A stretch of DNA of 62,131 nt from Glycomyces sp. YM15. GTDB lineage: Bacteria; Actinomycetota; Actinomycetes; Mycobacteriales; Micromonosporaceae. The stretch spans positions 223,927 to 286,057 of the forward strand of contig NZ_JAERMK010000005.1 in NCBI RefSeq assembly GCF_016918015.1, written 5' to 3'. The position numbers and the translations under genes were made by a program. The notes under the pieces were generated by a model that saw only the letters and a program-made list of their open reading frames with translations, did not search any database and was not told the DNA's origin. Each line of letters starts with the position of its first letter. Within the stretch, counting starts at the first letter, position 1. This document shows positions 17,077-25,230 of this stretch, one piece after another.

Positions 17077-17289
17077 GTGCGCCATCCCGTGTTCCGTTGG
17101 GACCTTTGGGATCTGGCCTCGGGCGAACGGCTCGACGGCGGCAGCGCCGCCATGGGCGACGGCTGCCTCGTATTCCTGGAGTTCGAGGTCGATCCCCATA
17201 CCGGGGTGCCGCCGAGCCAGGTCCATGTCGAGATCGACGCGGACGCCGCGAGATCGGCGCTCGACGACGCCCTCGCCGACAACCTCTGA
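17077..17289 (+). CDS. Small hypothetical protein or gene fragment
   Basis: A possible 70-residue acidic protein starting at GTG 17077. It has a WDLWDLASGERLDGG segment and a hydrophobic GCLVFLEFEV core, and ends in ARSALDDALADNL. No family is recognised. There is no convincing ribosome site, and the same frame runs a few codons upstream without a start, so it may be the tail of a lost gene. Codon use is like its neighbours. Confidence 0.35.
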   Translation: MRHPVFRWDLWDLASGERLDGGSAAMGDGCLVFLEFEVDPHTGVPPSQVHVEIDADAARSALDDALADNL

Positions 17290-17401
17290 CCGGGTTCGGG
17301 GTGCTCCGGTCCGGCCGGCGTGGTCCGTCCGGATCGAGGGCCGGGGTGCACATGACGGCGCGCCGGCCCTCGCCAGGCCGACGCACCGGGGGTCACTTCG
17401 T

Positions 17402-17536
17402 TCAGACCCGGGTGGTCCACCCGTTGTCCTTGATCCACAGGATGTCGCCGTCGAGCTGGACGCATCCGTCGACCTGGGGGAGGTAGCGGCGGTCGGTGCA
17501 GTGTCGCGAACACGCTGCGCCGCAGAGGGATCCGCC
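17402..17536 (-). pseudogene. Truncated C-terminal fragment of an unknown protein
   Basis: Read on the minus strand, a 44-codon frame begins right after an in-frame TGA, has no start codon, and ends in a protein-like stretch containing CTDRRYLPQVDG, VQLDGDILWIKD and NGWTTRV before TGA. The amino acid make-up, with Trp, Cys, Tyr and Ile, is unlike the Arg/Pro-rich shadow frames here, so it looks like the preserved end of a broken gene. No family is recognised. Confidence 0.35.
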
Positions 17537-17711
17537 TCACACGACGTTGTCGCACCGAGAACGCGGGAAGGTGGCCGGGAGGTTGCGTGCGCCCGGGGAT
17601 TTTTTGGTATCGATCCCATGGCTTGCGAGCCGGATTGCAGGCGCACTTGACTCCAGGGCTCCGGCCTGCTGGAATACAGGCGTTGAAACTTCCATGGAAA
17701 GTAGCAATGAA

Positions 17712-18956
17712 ATGACTGAAACTTTCAGTGACGATCGGATCAGGCAGCACCGCAGCGCCGACGCGACGGTCGCCCTCACCGTCGATGGGGTGCCGCTCGC
17801 CGGGCGGGAAGTGCGGCTCGAGCAGACCCGGCACAAGTTCCTGTTCGGCTGCACCGGTTTCGAGCTGATGGACCACGCGAACGGCACCTCCGAGGACCCC
17901 GAGCGCGACGCCCGGAACGCCGAGCTGTGGGAGGGCCTGTTCAACTTCGCGACGCTGCCCTTCTACTGGGGCCGATTCGAGCCCGAGCGCGGCAGGCCCG
18001 CCACCGAGCCGCTGCGCAAGGCCGCTCAGTGGTTCGCCGACCGCGGCCACCCGGTCAAGGGCCACCCGCTCGCGTGGCACACCGTGAGCGCCGACTGGCT
18101 GCTCGACCTCGATAACGAGGAGATCGCCCGCGTCCAGGTCGAGCGCATCAAGCGCGAGGTCGGCGAGTTCGCCGGGATCATCGACATGTGGGACGTCATC
18201 AACGAGGTCGTCATCATGCCGATCTTCGACAAGTACGACAACGGCATCACCCGCATCTGCCGCGACCTCGGCCGTATCCCCATGGTGCGCATGGTCTTCG
18301 ACGCCGCCCGCGAGGCGGGACCGAACGCGACGCTGCTGCTCAACGACTTCGACATGTCCGCCGCGTACGAATGCCTCATCGAAGGCGTCCTCGAAGCGGG
18401 CGTCAAGATCGACGCGCTCGGCCTCCAGAGCCACATGCACCAGGGCTATTGGGGCGAGGAGAAGACCGAGGCGATCCTGGAGCGGTTCTCCCGCTACGGC
18501 CTTCCGATCCACTTCACCGAGACCACCATCGTCTCCGGCGAGGTCATGCCGCCCGAGATCGAGGACCTGAACGACCACCAGGTCGACTCCTGGCCCTCGA
18601 CCCCCGAAGGCGAGGCCCGCCAAGCCGACGAGATCGAACGCCACTACCGGACGCTCCTCGCGCACCCCTCGGTCGAGGCGATCACCTACTGGGGGATGTT
18701 CGACACGGGCATGTGGCTCGGCGCCCCCGGCGGCTTCGTCCGCCTCGACGGCACCCCGAAACCCTCCTACGACCGGCTGCACCGCCTCATCAACGAGGAA
18801 TGGGGCACCCCGGCCACCACCTTGACGACCGATGAGGAAGGCCGCCTGCGCTTCAACGGCTTCCTCGGCGACTACCGCATCGCCGCCGGTGACCGCAGCG
18901 CCGAGTTCAAGCTCGACGAAGCGGGCGCGACGGATCTGACCATCGCCCTGGGCTAG
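17712..18956 (+). CDS. Intracellular GH10 endo-1,4-beta-xylanase
   Basis: A 414-residue GH10 enzyme without signal peptide, so it acts on imported xylo-oligosaccharides. Acid/base Glu165 lies in WDVINEV and nucleophile Glu270 in HFTETTIV; GHPLAWHT and TYWGMFD are other GH10 landmarks. Residues 1-45 form a small extra N-terminal beta domain. ATG 17712 is preferred to ATG 17694 because GGAAAG lies about nine bases upstream. The first codons contain the palindrome at 17715-17729, so a LacI-type repressor could block elongation. A hairpin follows at 19013. It is the only glycosidase on the plus strand in this part of the window. Confidence 0.85.
   Translation: MTETFSDDRIRQHRSADATVALTVDGVPLAGREVRLEQTRHKFLFGCTGFELMDHANGTSEDPERDARNAELWEGLFNFATLPFYWGRFEPERGRPATEPLRKAAQWFADRGHPVKGHPLAWHTVSADWLLDLDNEEIARVQVERIKREVGEFAGIIDMWDVINEVVIMPIFDKYDNGITRICRDLGRIPMVRMVFDAAREAGPNATLLLNDFDMSAAYECLIEGVLEAGVKIDALGLQSHMHQGYWGEEKTEAILERFSRYGLPIHFTETTIVSGEVMPPEIEDLNDHQVDSWPSTPEGEARQADEIERHYRTLLAHPSVEAITYWGMFDTGMWLGAPGGFVRLDGTPKPSYDRLHRLINEEWGTPATTLTTDEEGRLRFNGFLGDYRIAAGDRSAEFKLDEAGATDLTIALG
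17715..17729. promoter_or_regulatory. Xylan-type LacI operator ACTGAAACTTTCAGT inside the GH10 start
   Basis: A perfect 15-base palindrome with a GAAACTTTC core lies in codons 2-6 of the GH10 gene. The GAAASTTTC core is the known operator of xylan-regulating LacI proteins in actinomycetes. A related imperfect copy (GAAACTTCC) starts 30 bases upstream. Confidence 0.6.
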
Positions 18957-19012
18957 CGGCGCCGGAGAAGCGGCCGGGCTGACAGTCCTGAATCGCGGCA
19001 CCGGCGATGTCA

Positions 19013-19047
19013 AGGGCCGGTCGATCCCCGCCTGATCGACCGGCCCT
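19013..19047 (+). terminator. Hairpin terminator after the GH10 gene
   Basis: Perfect 13-base arms AGGGCCGGTCGAT and ATCGACCGGCCCT with a 9-base loop, 57 bases after the GH10 stop. No T run follows, as is usual in actinobacteria. Confidence 0.7.
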
Positions 19048-19106
19048 CGCCTCTCCTCAGGACGGCCCTGGGGAACCTTCGAGGCTGGTCCCTCGTGCCG
19101 AACCCC

Positions 19107-19376
19107 GGACGCCGCCGACCACGCCCGCAGGCAGCTCGAGTACACGACGGACACGGCCGCCTTCTGCGACACCGAATGCACCGTCGCCGAGCTGCGACGG
19201 GTCTACGGGATCGTCTGGCAGACCAAGATCGACCCCGGGGACTTCCACCGCAAGGTCACCCGGATCGAGGGCTTCCTGCAGCCCACCGGCCGCACCACGA
19301 CGAGGACGGCGGCCGACCCGCCGCGCTCTTCACCGCAGGGCCGCTCAAGCGGCTGCCGCTGCCGCCGACGCGGTAA
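19107..19376 (+). pseudogene. NUDIX/NrtR-like protein, C-terminal remnant with frameshift
   Basis: The frame reading RRQLEYTTDTAAF, TVAELRRVYGIVWQTKIDP and DFHRKVTRIEGFLQPTG matches the C-terminal winged-helix part of NrtR-type NUDIX proteins. Near 19300-19306 the frame changes and the expected ending GGRPAALFTAGPL continues to a TAA at 19376 in another frame. The N-terminal NUDIX domain is absent. The gene is therefore both truncated at its 5' side and frameshifted. Its 3' end sits head to head with the TfoX-like gene, whose reading frame runs into it. Confidence 0.7.
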
Positions 19377-19709
19377 GGACTTGCGCGGCAAGGACTCCGC
19401 GTAGGCGATCCCGCGCTCGACCCACTCGCGCAGCCGCTCGTCCGAGGAGCAGGCCTCCTCGTCGACGCGAAGCCACGTCTTGGACTCGCGCCCGCCCATG
19501 ACCATCGGCTCGGCGCCCGGCTCCAGGATCAGGTCCGCGAAGTCGTCCTTGCCGACGCGGACCATCGCGCCGCCCCCGCTCAGCACCGCGGCCGCCATGT
19601 TGCCGTGCGCGAACCAGCAGGGACCGCCGAACATCGTCTTCTCGTACACGTACGGCCGGTCGTCCATGATGTCGCGCACCCGGTCGGCCAGCGCCTTGTC
19701 GTAAGCCAT
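19203..19709 (-). CDS. TfoX N-terminal domain protein with run-on C-terminus
   Basis: A 168-residue frame. Residues 1 to about 110 are a typical TfoX N-terminal domain (EKTMFGGPCWFAHGNMAAAV, AMVRVGKDDF, TWLRVDEEA, LREWVERGIAYAESLP). Family members normally end just after that helix. Here the stop codon is missing and 58 more residues, basic and disordered-looking, are read antisense to the NUDIX remnant. The tail is thus a product of a recombination joint. The domain's role is unclear outside competence in proteobacteria. Confidence 0.7.
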   Translation of the reverse strand: MAYDKALADRVRDIMDDRPYVYEKTMFGGPCWFAHGNMAAAVLSGGGAMVRVGKDDFADLILEPGAEPMVMGGRESKTWLRVDEEACSSDERLREWVERGIAYAESLPRKSLPRRRQRQPLERPCGEERGGSAAVLVVVRPVGCRKPSIRVTLRWKSPGSILVCQTIP

Positions 19710-19754
19710 GCGGCCAGGCTGCCACAGGCGACCGACAGGGCGCTGCCGAACGGC

Positions 19755-21668
19755 TCACGGCGTCTCGCGGACCCAGACGGCCATGGTGCCGTTGCCGCGG
19801 TTCGCCCACGCGTAATAGGGGACGGTGCGGATCGCGGTCGGCTCGGCCGAGAGCGGCTCGCTCGCATAGAGGCCGTCCGAGGGCGGGGCGTCGACCAGGC
19901 CTTCGGCGATGATCGCGTCCTGGCCGTCGGCGTGCTCGGTGCGGAGCTCACCGCTGCGGGCGATCACGAGGCGGGGCACGGGGGCGGCGTTGTCGACCTC
20001 TTCGGCGCAGTGGACGATCGGCCCGCGCTGGATCGCGACTTTGCCCACAGTGGACGTTACGCGTGGATCGGCGCGGACGAGGGCGGGGGCCATGGGGAGG
20101 GTGAGCTCGACGCGGTCGCCGCGGGCCCAGGTGCGGTCGAGCACGGCGTAGCCCTTGTCGGTGGAGTAGGGGATGACGGTGCCGTTGACGCTGACGGTGG
20201 GCGTGCCGGTCGTCCATTCGGGCAGGCGCAGGCGCAGCGCCATACGAAGGGGCGCTTCGGCTTCGGTGACCGTGAAGGCGATCGCGCCGTCCCAGGGGTA
20301 GCCGCTCTCCTGCGCGACGGTGACGCGCCGGCCGCCGTGGGCGAAGCGGGCGGAGCCGGTGACGTAGAGGTTGACCCAGAGGCCTTCGGCGTCGGCGACG
20401 TACACGTAGTGCTCGAGGGAGGCGAGGAGCCGGGCGAGGTTCGGCGGGCAGCAGGCGCAGTCGAACCAGTCGCTGCGTTCGACGGTGCCGTCGCTGGCGA
20501 GGGGGTTGCCGTAGAAGTACTTGGTGCCGTCGGCGGAGGCGCCGGAGAGGACGCCGTTGTAGAGGGCGCGTTCGAGGACGTCGACGTATTTGGCCTCGCC
20601 GGTCAGGATCATCATGCGGTGGGCCCAGAAGACGAGGCCGATGGCGGCGCAGGTCTCGGCGTAACCGGTGTGGTCGGGGAGGTCGTAGGGCTTGCCGAAG
20701 CCTTCGATGGAGGGGTCGGAGCCGATGCCGCCGGTGACGTAGAGCTTGGTGGTGACGAGGTCGTCCCAGAGGCGCTCGCAGGCGTCGCGCAGGCCTTGGT
20801 CGCCGAGTTCGAGGGCGAGGTCTGCCATGGCGCTGTACTGGTACATGGCGCGAACGGCGTGGCCGACCGCGGCGTGCTGCTCGCGCACGGGCGCATGGGT
20901 CTGGTGGTATTCGCGGTCGCGCCGGCTGGTGCGGACGAAGACGCCGCCGGGGCTCCAGTCGCCGCCGAAGTAGCCGGTGTCGCCGCGGCGTTCGGCCTCG
21001 GCGTCGAAGTAGAAGGGAGCCTTGCCGCGGTTGTCGGTGAGGAGCAGGGAGAGGTCGAGGTAGCGGCGTTCGCCGGTGGCGCGGTAGAGCTTCACGAGAG
21101 CGAGCTCGATCTCCTGGTGGCCGTCGTAACCGCCTTCGCAGGGGCCGCCGGGGCTGAACTCGCGCGAGATGAGGTCGGCGTAGCGGCGCACGATGTCGAG
21201 GAGGGAGGTCTTGCCGGTGGCCTCGAAGTGGGCGACGCCGGCCTCGATGAGATGCCCGGCGCAGTAGAGCTCGTGGGCGTCGCGCAGGTCGGTGAAGCGC
21301 TTCCCGGGCTTGACGGCGGTGAAGTAGTTGTTGAGGTAGCCGTCCTCCTGCTGCGCCCCGGCGAGGAGGTCGATCGCCTTGTCCACAGCCGCATCGAGTT
21401 CGGGGGCGTCGGTGGTGGCGAGGACGTAGCTGGCGGCCTCGATCCACTTGGCGACGTCGGACTCCCAGAAGATGGGGAAGCGCTCGCGGTCGTCGTCGTC
21501 GTGGCTGCGGGGTTCGAGGAGCAGCGCCTCGAACTGGCCGCCTTCGCGGAGGCGGGCCTCCTGGTGCGGGATGGTCCGGGTGCGCACGGTCTCGCGGCGC
21601 GGGGCCCAGAACTCGTCGGCGATCTGGACGTCGGCGAGGTGGAGCGAAGTCCGGTGCGGAGCGGGCAT
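19755..21668 (-). CDS. GH127 beta-L-arabinofuranosidase
   Basis: A 637-residue enzyme of family GH127, which removes beta-L-arabinofuranose from plant cell-wall glycans and glycoproteins. The metal and catalytic set is present: Glu338 and Cys340 in YAETCAAIG, and Cys406-Cys407 in DCACCPPN, where the first of the paired cysteines corresponds to the nucleophile in characterised members. The (alpha/alpha)6 barrel covers about 30-430 and beta domains follow. No signal peptide, so it works in the cytoplasm. AAGGAA lies before the ATG at 21668. A GAAAAGGTTTTC palindrome sits upstream. It is divergent from phoX. Confidence 0.9.
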   Translation of the reverse strand: MPAPHRTSLHLADVQIADEFWAPRRETVRTRTIPHQEARLREGGQFEALLLEPRSHDDDDRERFPIFWESDVAKWIEAASYVLATTDAPELDAAVDKAIDLLAGAQQEDGYLNNYFTAVKPGKRFTDLRDAHELYCAGHLIEAGVAHFEATGKTSLLDIVRRYADLISREFSPGGPCEGGYDGHQEIELALVKLYRATGERRYLDLSLLLTDNRGKAPFYFDAEAERRGDTGYFGGDWSPGGVFVRTSRRDREYHQTHAPVREQHAAVGHAVRAMYQYSAMADLALELGDQGLRDACERLWDDLVTTKLYVTGGIGSDPSIEGFGKPYDLPDHTGYAETCAAIGLVFWAHRMMILTGEAKYVDVLERALYNGVLSGASADGTKYFYGNPLASDGTVERSDWFDCACCPPNLARLLASLEHYVYVADAEGLWVNLYVTGSARFAHGGRRVTVAQESGYPWDGAIAFTVTEAEAPLRMALRLRLPEWTTGTPTVSVNGTVIPYSTDKGYAVLDRTWARGDRVELTLPMAPALVRADPRVTSTVGKVAIQRGPIVHCAEEVDNAAPVPRLVIARSGELRTEHADGQDAIIAEGLVDAPPSDGLYASEPLSAEPTAIRTVPYYAWANRGNGTMAVWVRETP

Positions 21669-21702
21669 GGGGGTTCCTTCGGCGTGGCGGAGAGAACGGA
21701 CG

Positions 21703-21714
21703 GAAAAGGTTTTC
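21703..21714. promoter_or_regulatory. Palindrome GAAAAGGTTTTC upstream of GH127
   Basis: A perfect inverted repeat 35 bases upstream of the GH127 start, extended to 16 bases with one mismatch. It resembles the GAAA-N-TTTC sugar repressor sites near the two GH10 genes, so a LacI regulator could bind it. Confidence 0.4.
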
Positions 21715-21839
21715 GGTCAGGCTACCCGGGTCGAGAGTTTACCGGTACAGCGGTCCCATGCTGCGAAACGCCGCCGCTCCGGGAGGCCCTCCGAAAGCAA
21801 TTCCGAAAAGGAGCGGCGTTGCGCAATCCGAGAGCGCCC

Positions 21840-21872
21840 CTTCACCTTTTGTTCACTTATGGTTGGCGAGCG
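21840..21872 (+). promoter_or_regulatory. PHO box (PhoP binding site), three 11-base repeats
   Basis: Three direct repeats of 11 bases, CTTCACC, GTTCACT and GTTGGCG each followed by four less conserved bases, match the GTTCACC-type direct repeat units bound by PhoP in Streptomyces. It lies about 105 bases before the PhoX gene, as expected for phosphate-starvation control. Confidence 0.75.
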
Positions 21873-21976
21873 GGGTACCCGCGGCGCATAGCCTCCGGAA
21901 GCGGAACGCGTCGATCCGCCACCCCGAATCGCGCATCGGCGATCCTGTTCCGGACGTACTGCCATAGGAGTCCCAA

Positions 21977-24058
21977 ATGAATCGTCGTGACGCCGCCAAG
22001 CGGCGCAAGCTGCCGCTCCTGTCCGACCACATCGGCGGCCGCTCGCAGCTCACCTGCCTCTACCGCTGCGGCGACGCCTGCAGCCACCCCGTGCCGAACA
22101 CCACTGACAACCCCTACATGGGCGACCTCATCGCCTCCGCCGTCTCCCGCCGCTCCATCTTCAAGGCCGGTGTCGTCGTGAGCGCTGGCGCCGGCGTCGC
22201 GGGGGCGCTCGGCGGCAGCGCCGTCTACGCCTCCGAGGACGGGGCGCGGTCCTCCGCGTTCTGGGGCTCGGTGCCCCGCGGCCTGCGCTTCGACGCCGTG
22301 GAACCGAACCAAGAGGACGCCGTCACCATCCCCGACGGGTACGAGCAGCAGGTCGTGATCCGCTGGGGCGACCCGATCCTGGACGGCGCCGCCGAGTTCG
22401 ACCCCGCCGCCCAGACCCCCGAGGACGCGGCCGGGCAGTTCGGCTACAACTGCGACTTCCTGGCCCTGCTCGACCTTCCCGGCGAGCGGCGCCGCAAGGT
22501 GCTCGTGGCCAACCACGAGTACACCAGCGAAGAGATGATGCACTTCGGCTACGACTCGGCCGCGCCCACGCGCGAGCAGGTCGAGATCGGCTGGGCCTCG
22601 CACGGCCTCTCCGTCGTGGTCCTCAAGGAGGACAAGCACAGCGGCGAGCTCACTCCGGTCATCGGCCACGAGCTCAACCGCCGCATCACCGCCACCTCCG
22701 AGTTCGTCCTCTCCGGACCGGCCGCCGGCAGCGACCTGCTGAAGACCGCCGCCGACGCCGAGGGCGCGCTGGCGCTCGGCACCCTGAACAACTGCGCGGG
22801 CGGCGTCACCCCGTGGGGCACCATCCTCTCCGGCGAGGAGAACTTCAACCAGTACTTCGCGAACGCCGGTCAGGTCGCCGACGCGACCGAGAAGGCGCGC
22901 CTCGCCCGCTACGGCCTCTCCGGGAACACCTCCGAGCGCAAGTGGGAGCAGTTCGACCCGCGCTTCGACGTGCTCCAGGAGCCCAACGAGCCCAACCGCT
23001 TCGGCTGGATCGTCGAGCTCGACCCGTACGACCCCGACTGGACCCCGCGCAAGCGCACCGCCCTGGGCCGCTTCAAGCACGAGGGCGCCGGGCCGCACGT
23101 GGACCGGCACGGCCGCGTGGTCGTGTACATGGGCGACGACGAGCGCTTCGACTACATGTACAAGTTCGTCTCCAAGCACAAGATGAAGTCCGGCTCGGGC
23201 CGCAGCGCGCGCGAGCACAACCGCAAGCTCCTCGACGAGGGCACCCTCTACGTCGCGAAGTTCACCGGCGACAGCCCCGGCGAGATCGACGGCACCGGGG
23301 CCCTCCCCGAGGACGGCGCCTTCGACGGCTCCGGCGAGTGGATCAAGCTCGCCAGCGGCGACGAGTCCTTCGTGGAGGGCATGACCGCCGAAGAGGTGTA
23401 CGTGTTCACGCGCCTCGCCGGCGACAAGGTCGGCGCGACCAAGATGGACCGCCCCGAGGACGTCGAGGTCAACCCGAAGACCGGCAAGGTCTACGCGGCC
23501 CTCACCAACAACTCGCAGCGCGGCGCCGGCGGCAAGGCCGCGGCCGACGAGGCCAACCCGCGCAACAGCAACAAGCACGGGCACGTCCTCGAACTCGAGG
23601 AGCAGTACGGCGACGTCACGGCCACGACCTTCGGCTGGCGGCTGCTGCTCGTCTGCGGCGACCCCGAGGACCCGAGCACGTACTTCGCGGGCTACCCGAA
23701 GGAAGAGGTCAGCCCGATCTCCTGCCCGGACAACGTGGCGTTCGACCCGCAGGGCAACCTGTGGGTCTCCACCGACGGCAACGCCCTCGGCGCCAACGAC
23801 GGCCTCTTCGGCGTCTCGCTCACCGGCGCGACCCGCGGCCTGACCAAGCAGTTCCTCACCGTGCCGCTCGGCGCGGAGACCTGCGGCCCGGTCATCCAGG
23901 ACCGCCACATCCTGGTCGCCGTGCAGCACCCGGGCGAGATCGACGGCGCGACCGCCGAGACCCCGTTCTCGCAGTGGCCCGACGGCCCGGACGGGACCCT
24001 CCCTCGCCCGTCCGTGGTGAACGTCGTGAAGGACCGCTTCGGCAGTATCGGCTGTTAA
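21977..24058 (+). CDS. phoX: PhoX-family alkaline phosphatase, Tat-exported
   Basis: A 693-residue protein of the PhoX (DUF839) family, calcium/iron-dependent phosphatases that release phosphate from organic esters outside the cell. The twin-arginine motif SRRSIFKAG lies at about residue 57, after a longer than usual leader (HIGGRSQLTCLYRCGDACSHP), as is usual for actinobacterial PhoX. Family blocks include ANHEYTSEEMM, NNCAGGVTPWGT, LSGEENFNQYF and ERFDYMYKFVS. AGGAG lies seven bases upstream of the ATG. Control by PhoP is indicated by the PHO box. It ends at a perfect hairpin shared with the convergent gene. Confidence 0.9.
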   Translation: MNRRDAAKRRKLPLLSDHIGGRSQLTCLYRCGDACSHPVPNTTDNPYMGDLIASAVSRRSIFKAGVVVSAGAGVAGALGGSAVYASEDGARSSAFWGSVPRGLRFDAVEPNQEDAVTIPDGYEQQVVIRWGDPILDGAAEFDPAAQTPEDAAGQFGYNCDFLALLDLPGERRRKVLVANHEYTSEEMMHFGYDSAAPTREQVEIGWASHGLSVVVLKEDKHSGELTPVIGHELNRRITATSEFVLSGPAAGSDLLKTAADAEGALALGTLNNCAGGVTPWGTILSGEENFNQYFANAGQVADATEKARLARYGLSGNTSERKWEQFDPRFDVLQEPNEPNRFGWIVELDPYDPDWTPRKRTALGRFKHEGAGPHVDRHGRVVVYMGDDERFDYMYKFVSKHKMKSGSGRSAREHNRKLLDEGTLYVAKFTGDSPGEIDGTGALPEDGAFDGSGEWIKLASGDESFVEGMTAEEVYVFTRLAGDKVGATKMDRPEDVEVNPKTGKVYAALTNNSQRGAGGKAAADEANPRNSNKHGHVLELEEQYGDVTATTFGWRLLLVCGDPEDPSTYFAGYPKEEVSPISCPDNVAFDPQGNLWVSTDGNALGANDGLFGVSLTGATRGLTKQFLTVPLGAETCGPVIQDRHILVAVQHPGEIDGATAETPFSQWPDGPDGTLPRPSVVNVVKDRFGSIGC

Positions 24059-24611
24059 GCGGCGCAACAGGAAACGGGGCGACCGGTGCGGTCGCCCCGT
24101 TCTCCGTGCTCGCTAACGGGTTGCGGCCGTGGACGACGAGGGCCCAGGCCAGCGCCAGGAACGACAGGAGCGAGGCGACGCCGCGCACCGTGTTCCAGGC
24201 GATCCAGCGGGATTCGATGCTCGCGCGGAGCGCCGCCGGGTCGGTGATCGAAGCCGGGTCGCCCGCGGCTTCGAGGCGGTCGTTCATCGGCACGTTGACC
24301 GCCACGGTCCCGATGAACATGACCAGGGCCAGCGCGAGTGCGAGCAGGATCCACGGGGAGGCGGCGCGGTCGCCGGAGCACCAGTTCAGGGCGAGCGCGG
24401 CGGCGGTGAAGAGCACCGAGCCGAGGAACGCGGTCATGAACCAGCCGTTGAGGATCACCTTGTTGATGTGCTGCATCCCGGCGATCCAGCCGCGGTCGTC
24501 GAGGATCCTGAGGCCGGGCATCACCGCGTAGGAGAACCCGGTGAACAGCCCGGCCATGAGGCCGACGCTGAGGGTGGAGGCGAGGAGCGCGAGGAGTTGG
24601 AGGAGTCGCAA
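23892..24611 (-). CDS. DUF1772 membrane protein with antisense run-on tail
   Basis: Residues 1 to about 165 form a DUF1772 (anthrone oxygenase-like) four-helix membrane protein: ASTLSVGLMAGLFTGFSYAV, INKVILNGWFM, PMNDRLEAAGDP, WNTVRGVASLLSFLAL. Instead of stopping there the frame continues through the terminator hairpin and 167 bases into the 3' end of phoX on the opposite strand, adding about 72 Arg/Pro/Gly-rich residues, 239 in total. The start is taken as TTG 24611, with AAAGG about ten bases upstream; it is six bases past the reductase stop, so the two genes form an operon. Either the stop was lost or a base is wrong in the assembly. Confidence 0.65.
   Translation of the reverse strand: MRLLQLLALLASTLSVGLMAGLFTGFSYAVMPGLRILDDRGWIAGMQHINKVILNGWFMTAFLGSVLFTAAALALNWCSGDRAASPWILLALALALVMFIGTVAVNVPMNDRLEAAGDPASITDPAALRASIESRWIAWNTVRGVASLLSFLALAWALVVHGRNPLASTENGATAPVAPFPVAPLNSRYCRSGPSRRSPRTGEGGSRPGRRATARTGSRRSRRRSRPGAARRPGCGGPG
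24073..24101. terminator. Hairpin terminator between convergent genes
   Basis: Perfect 12-base arms AACGGGGCGACC and GGTCGCCCCGTT around a 5-base loop, 15 bases after the phoX stop. It could serve both directions, although the frame of the minus-strand gene passes through it. Confidence 0.75.
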
Positions 24612-24616
24612 GGGGG

Positions 24617-25201
24617 CTATGCCTTTCGGTAGGTCTGGATCGCCGCTCCCGAGTCGAAAGTGCGGTTCTCGGTGAGTGTGAACGGCACCGGTTCGTAGGC
24701 GCCGGCGAACATCGGGATGCCGCCGCCGAAGAGCACGGGGTAGCGCTTGACGATGATCTGGTCGATCTCGGTGATCAGCGCCGAGGCGAGGTCGGCGCCG
24801 CCGCAGAGCCAGATGCCCTTGCCTTCGCGCGCTTTGAGTTCGCGCACGAGTTCGAGCGGGTCGCCGTCGACGAAGTTGACGTCCTTGTCGGTGTCGGCGC
24901 CGAGGCTGCGGGTGAACACGTATTGCTCCAGGTGCGCGTACGGGCTGGTGACGCCCACGGCGAGGCCCGGATCGTAAGTGCGCCTGCCCATCACGAGGGT
25001 GTCGAAGTGGGCGTTCGGCGCGTCGGCGATACCGAGCGCGGGGCGGATGTGGGTCGGAACGGTCTCGGGCCATTCCTCTTTGATGGCCTCGTGGACGTCG
25101 GCGAAGACCATGAGCGGTTCGACTTCGTCGTTCGGTCCGGCGATGTAGCCGTCGAGCGAGGTGCCGATGTAGTAGGTGAGCTCGCGGTTCTGCGTGCGCA
25201 T
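24617..25201 (-). CDS. Dihydrofolate reductase-like (RibD C-terminal domain) protein
   Basis: A 194-residue protein of the RibD_C/dihydrofolate reductase superfamily, NADPH-dependent reductases. ELTYYIGTSLDGYIAG at the N-terminus, LVMGRRTYDPG and GIWLCGGADLASALI are the family's landmarks. Such stand-alone proteins are not the folate enzyme; substrates are unknown. CGGAG is placed before ATG 25201. It is divergent from a TetR gene and in an operon with the DUF1772 protein, a combination common in actinobacteria. Confidence 0.8.
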   Translation of the reverse strand: MRTQNRELTYYIGTSLDGYIAGPNDEVEPLMVFADVHEAIKEEWPETVPTHIRPALGIADAPNAHFDTLVMGRRTYDPGLAVGVTSPYAHLEQYVFTRSLGADTDKDVNFVDGDPLELVRELKAREGKGIWLCGGADLASALITEIDQIIVKRYPVLFGGGIPMFAGAYEPVPFTLTENRTFDSGAAIQTYRKA

Positions 25202-25230
25202 ACACACTCCGTTTGAAGTACTATGAATGA

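Larger units (their letters stand above)
17032..17711. other. 680-base region with only weak coding content
   Basis: Between the exporter and the intracellular xylanase this stretch has one possible 70-residue gene (17077-17289), a truncated remnant on the minus strand (17402-17536), and a candidate -35 box TTGACT at 17647-17652 before the xylanase. No RNA gene or mobile element was seen. The lack of a sound gene over 680 bases in such a compact region suggests gene decay. Confidence 0.5.
21669..21976. other. 308-base divergent control region
   Basis: It separates the GH127 and PhoX genes. It holds a sugar-operator-like palindrome near the GH127 start and a PHO box nearer phoX, both annotated separately, plus a perfect TACCGGTA palindrome. 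No gene was found in it. Confidence 0.6.

Noticed and set aside
19605..21980. 791-codon open frame antisense to the GH127 gene
   Set aside because: Low-complexity Gly/Val/Asp/Glu composition and no domain; a shadow caused by G/C third positions on the other strand.
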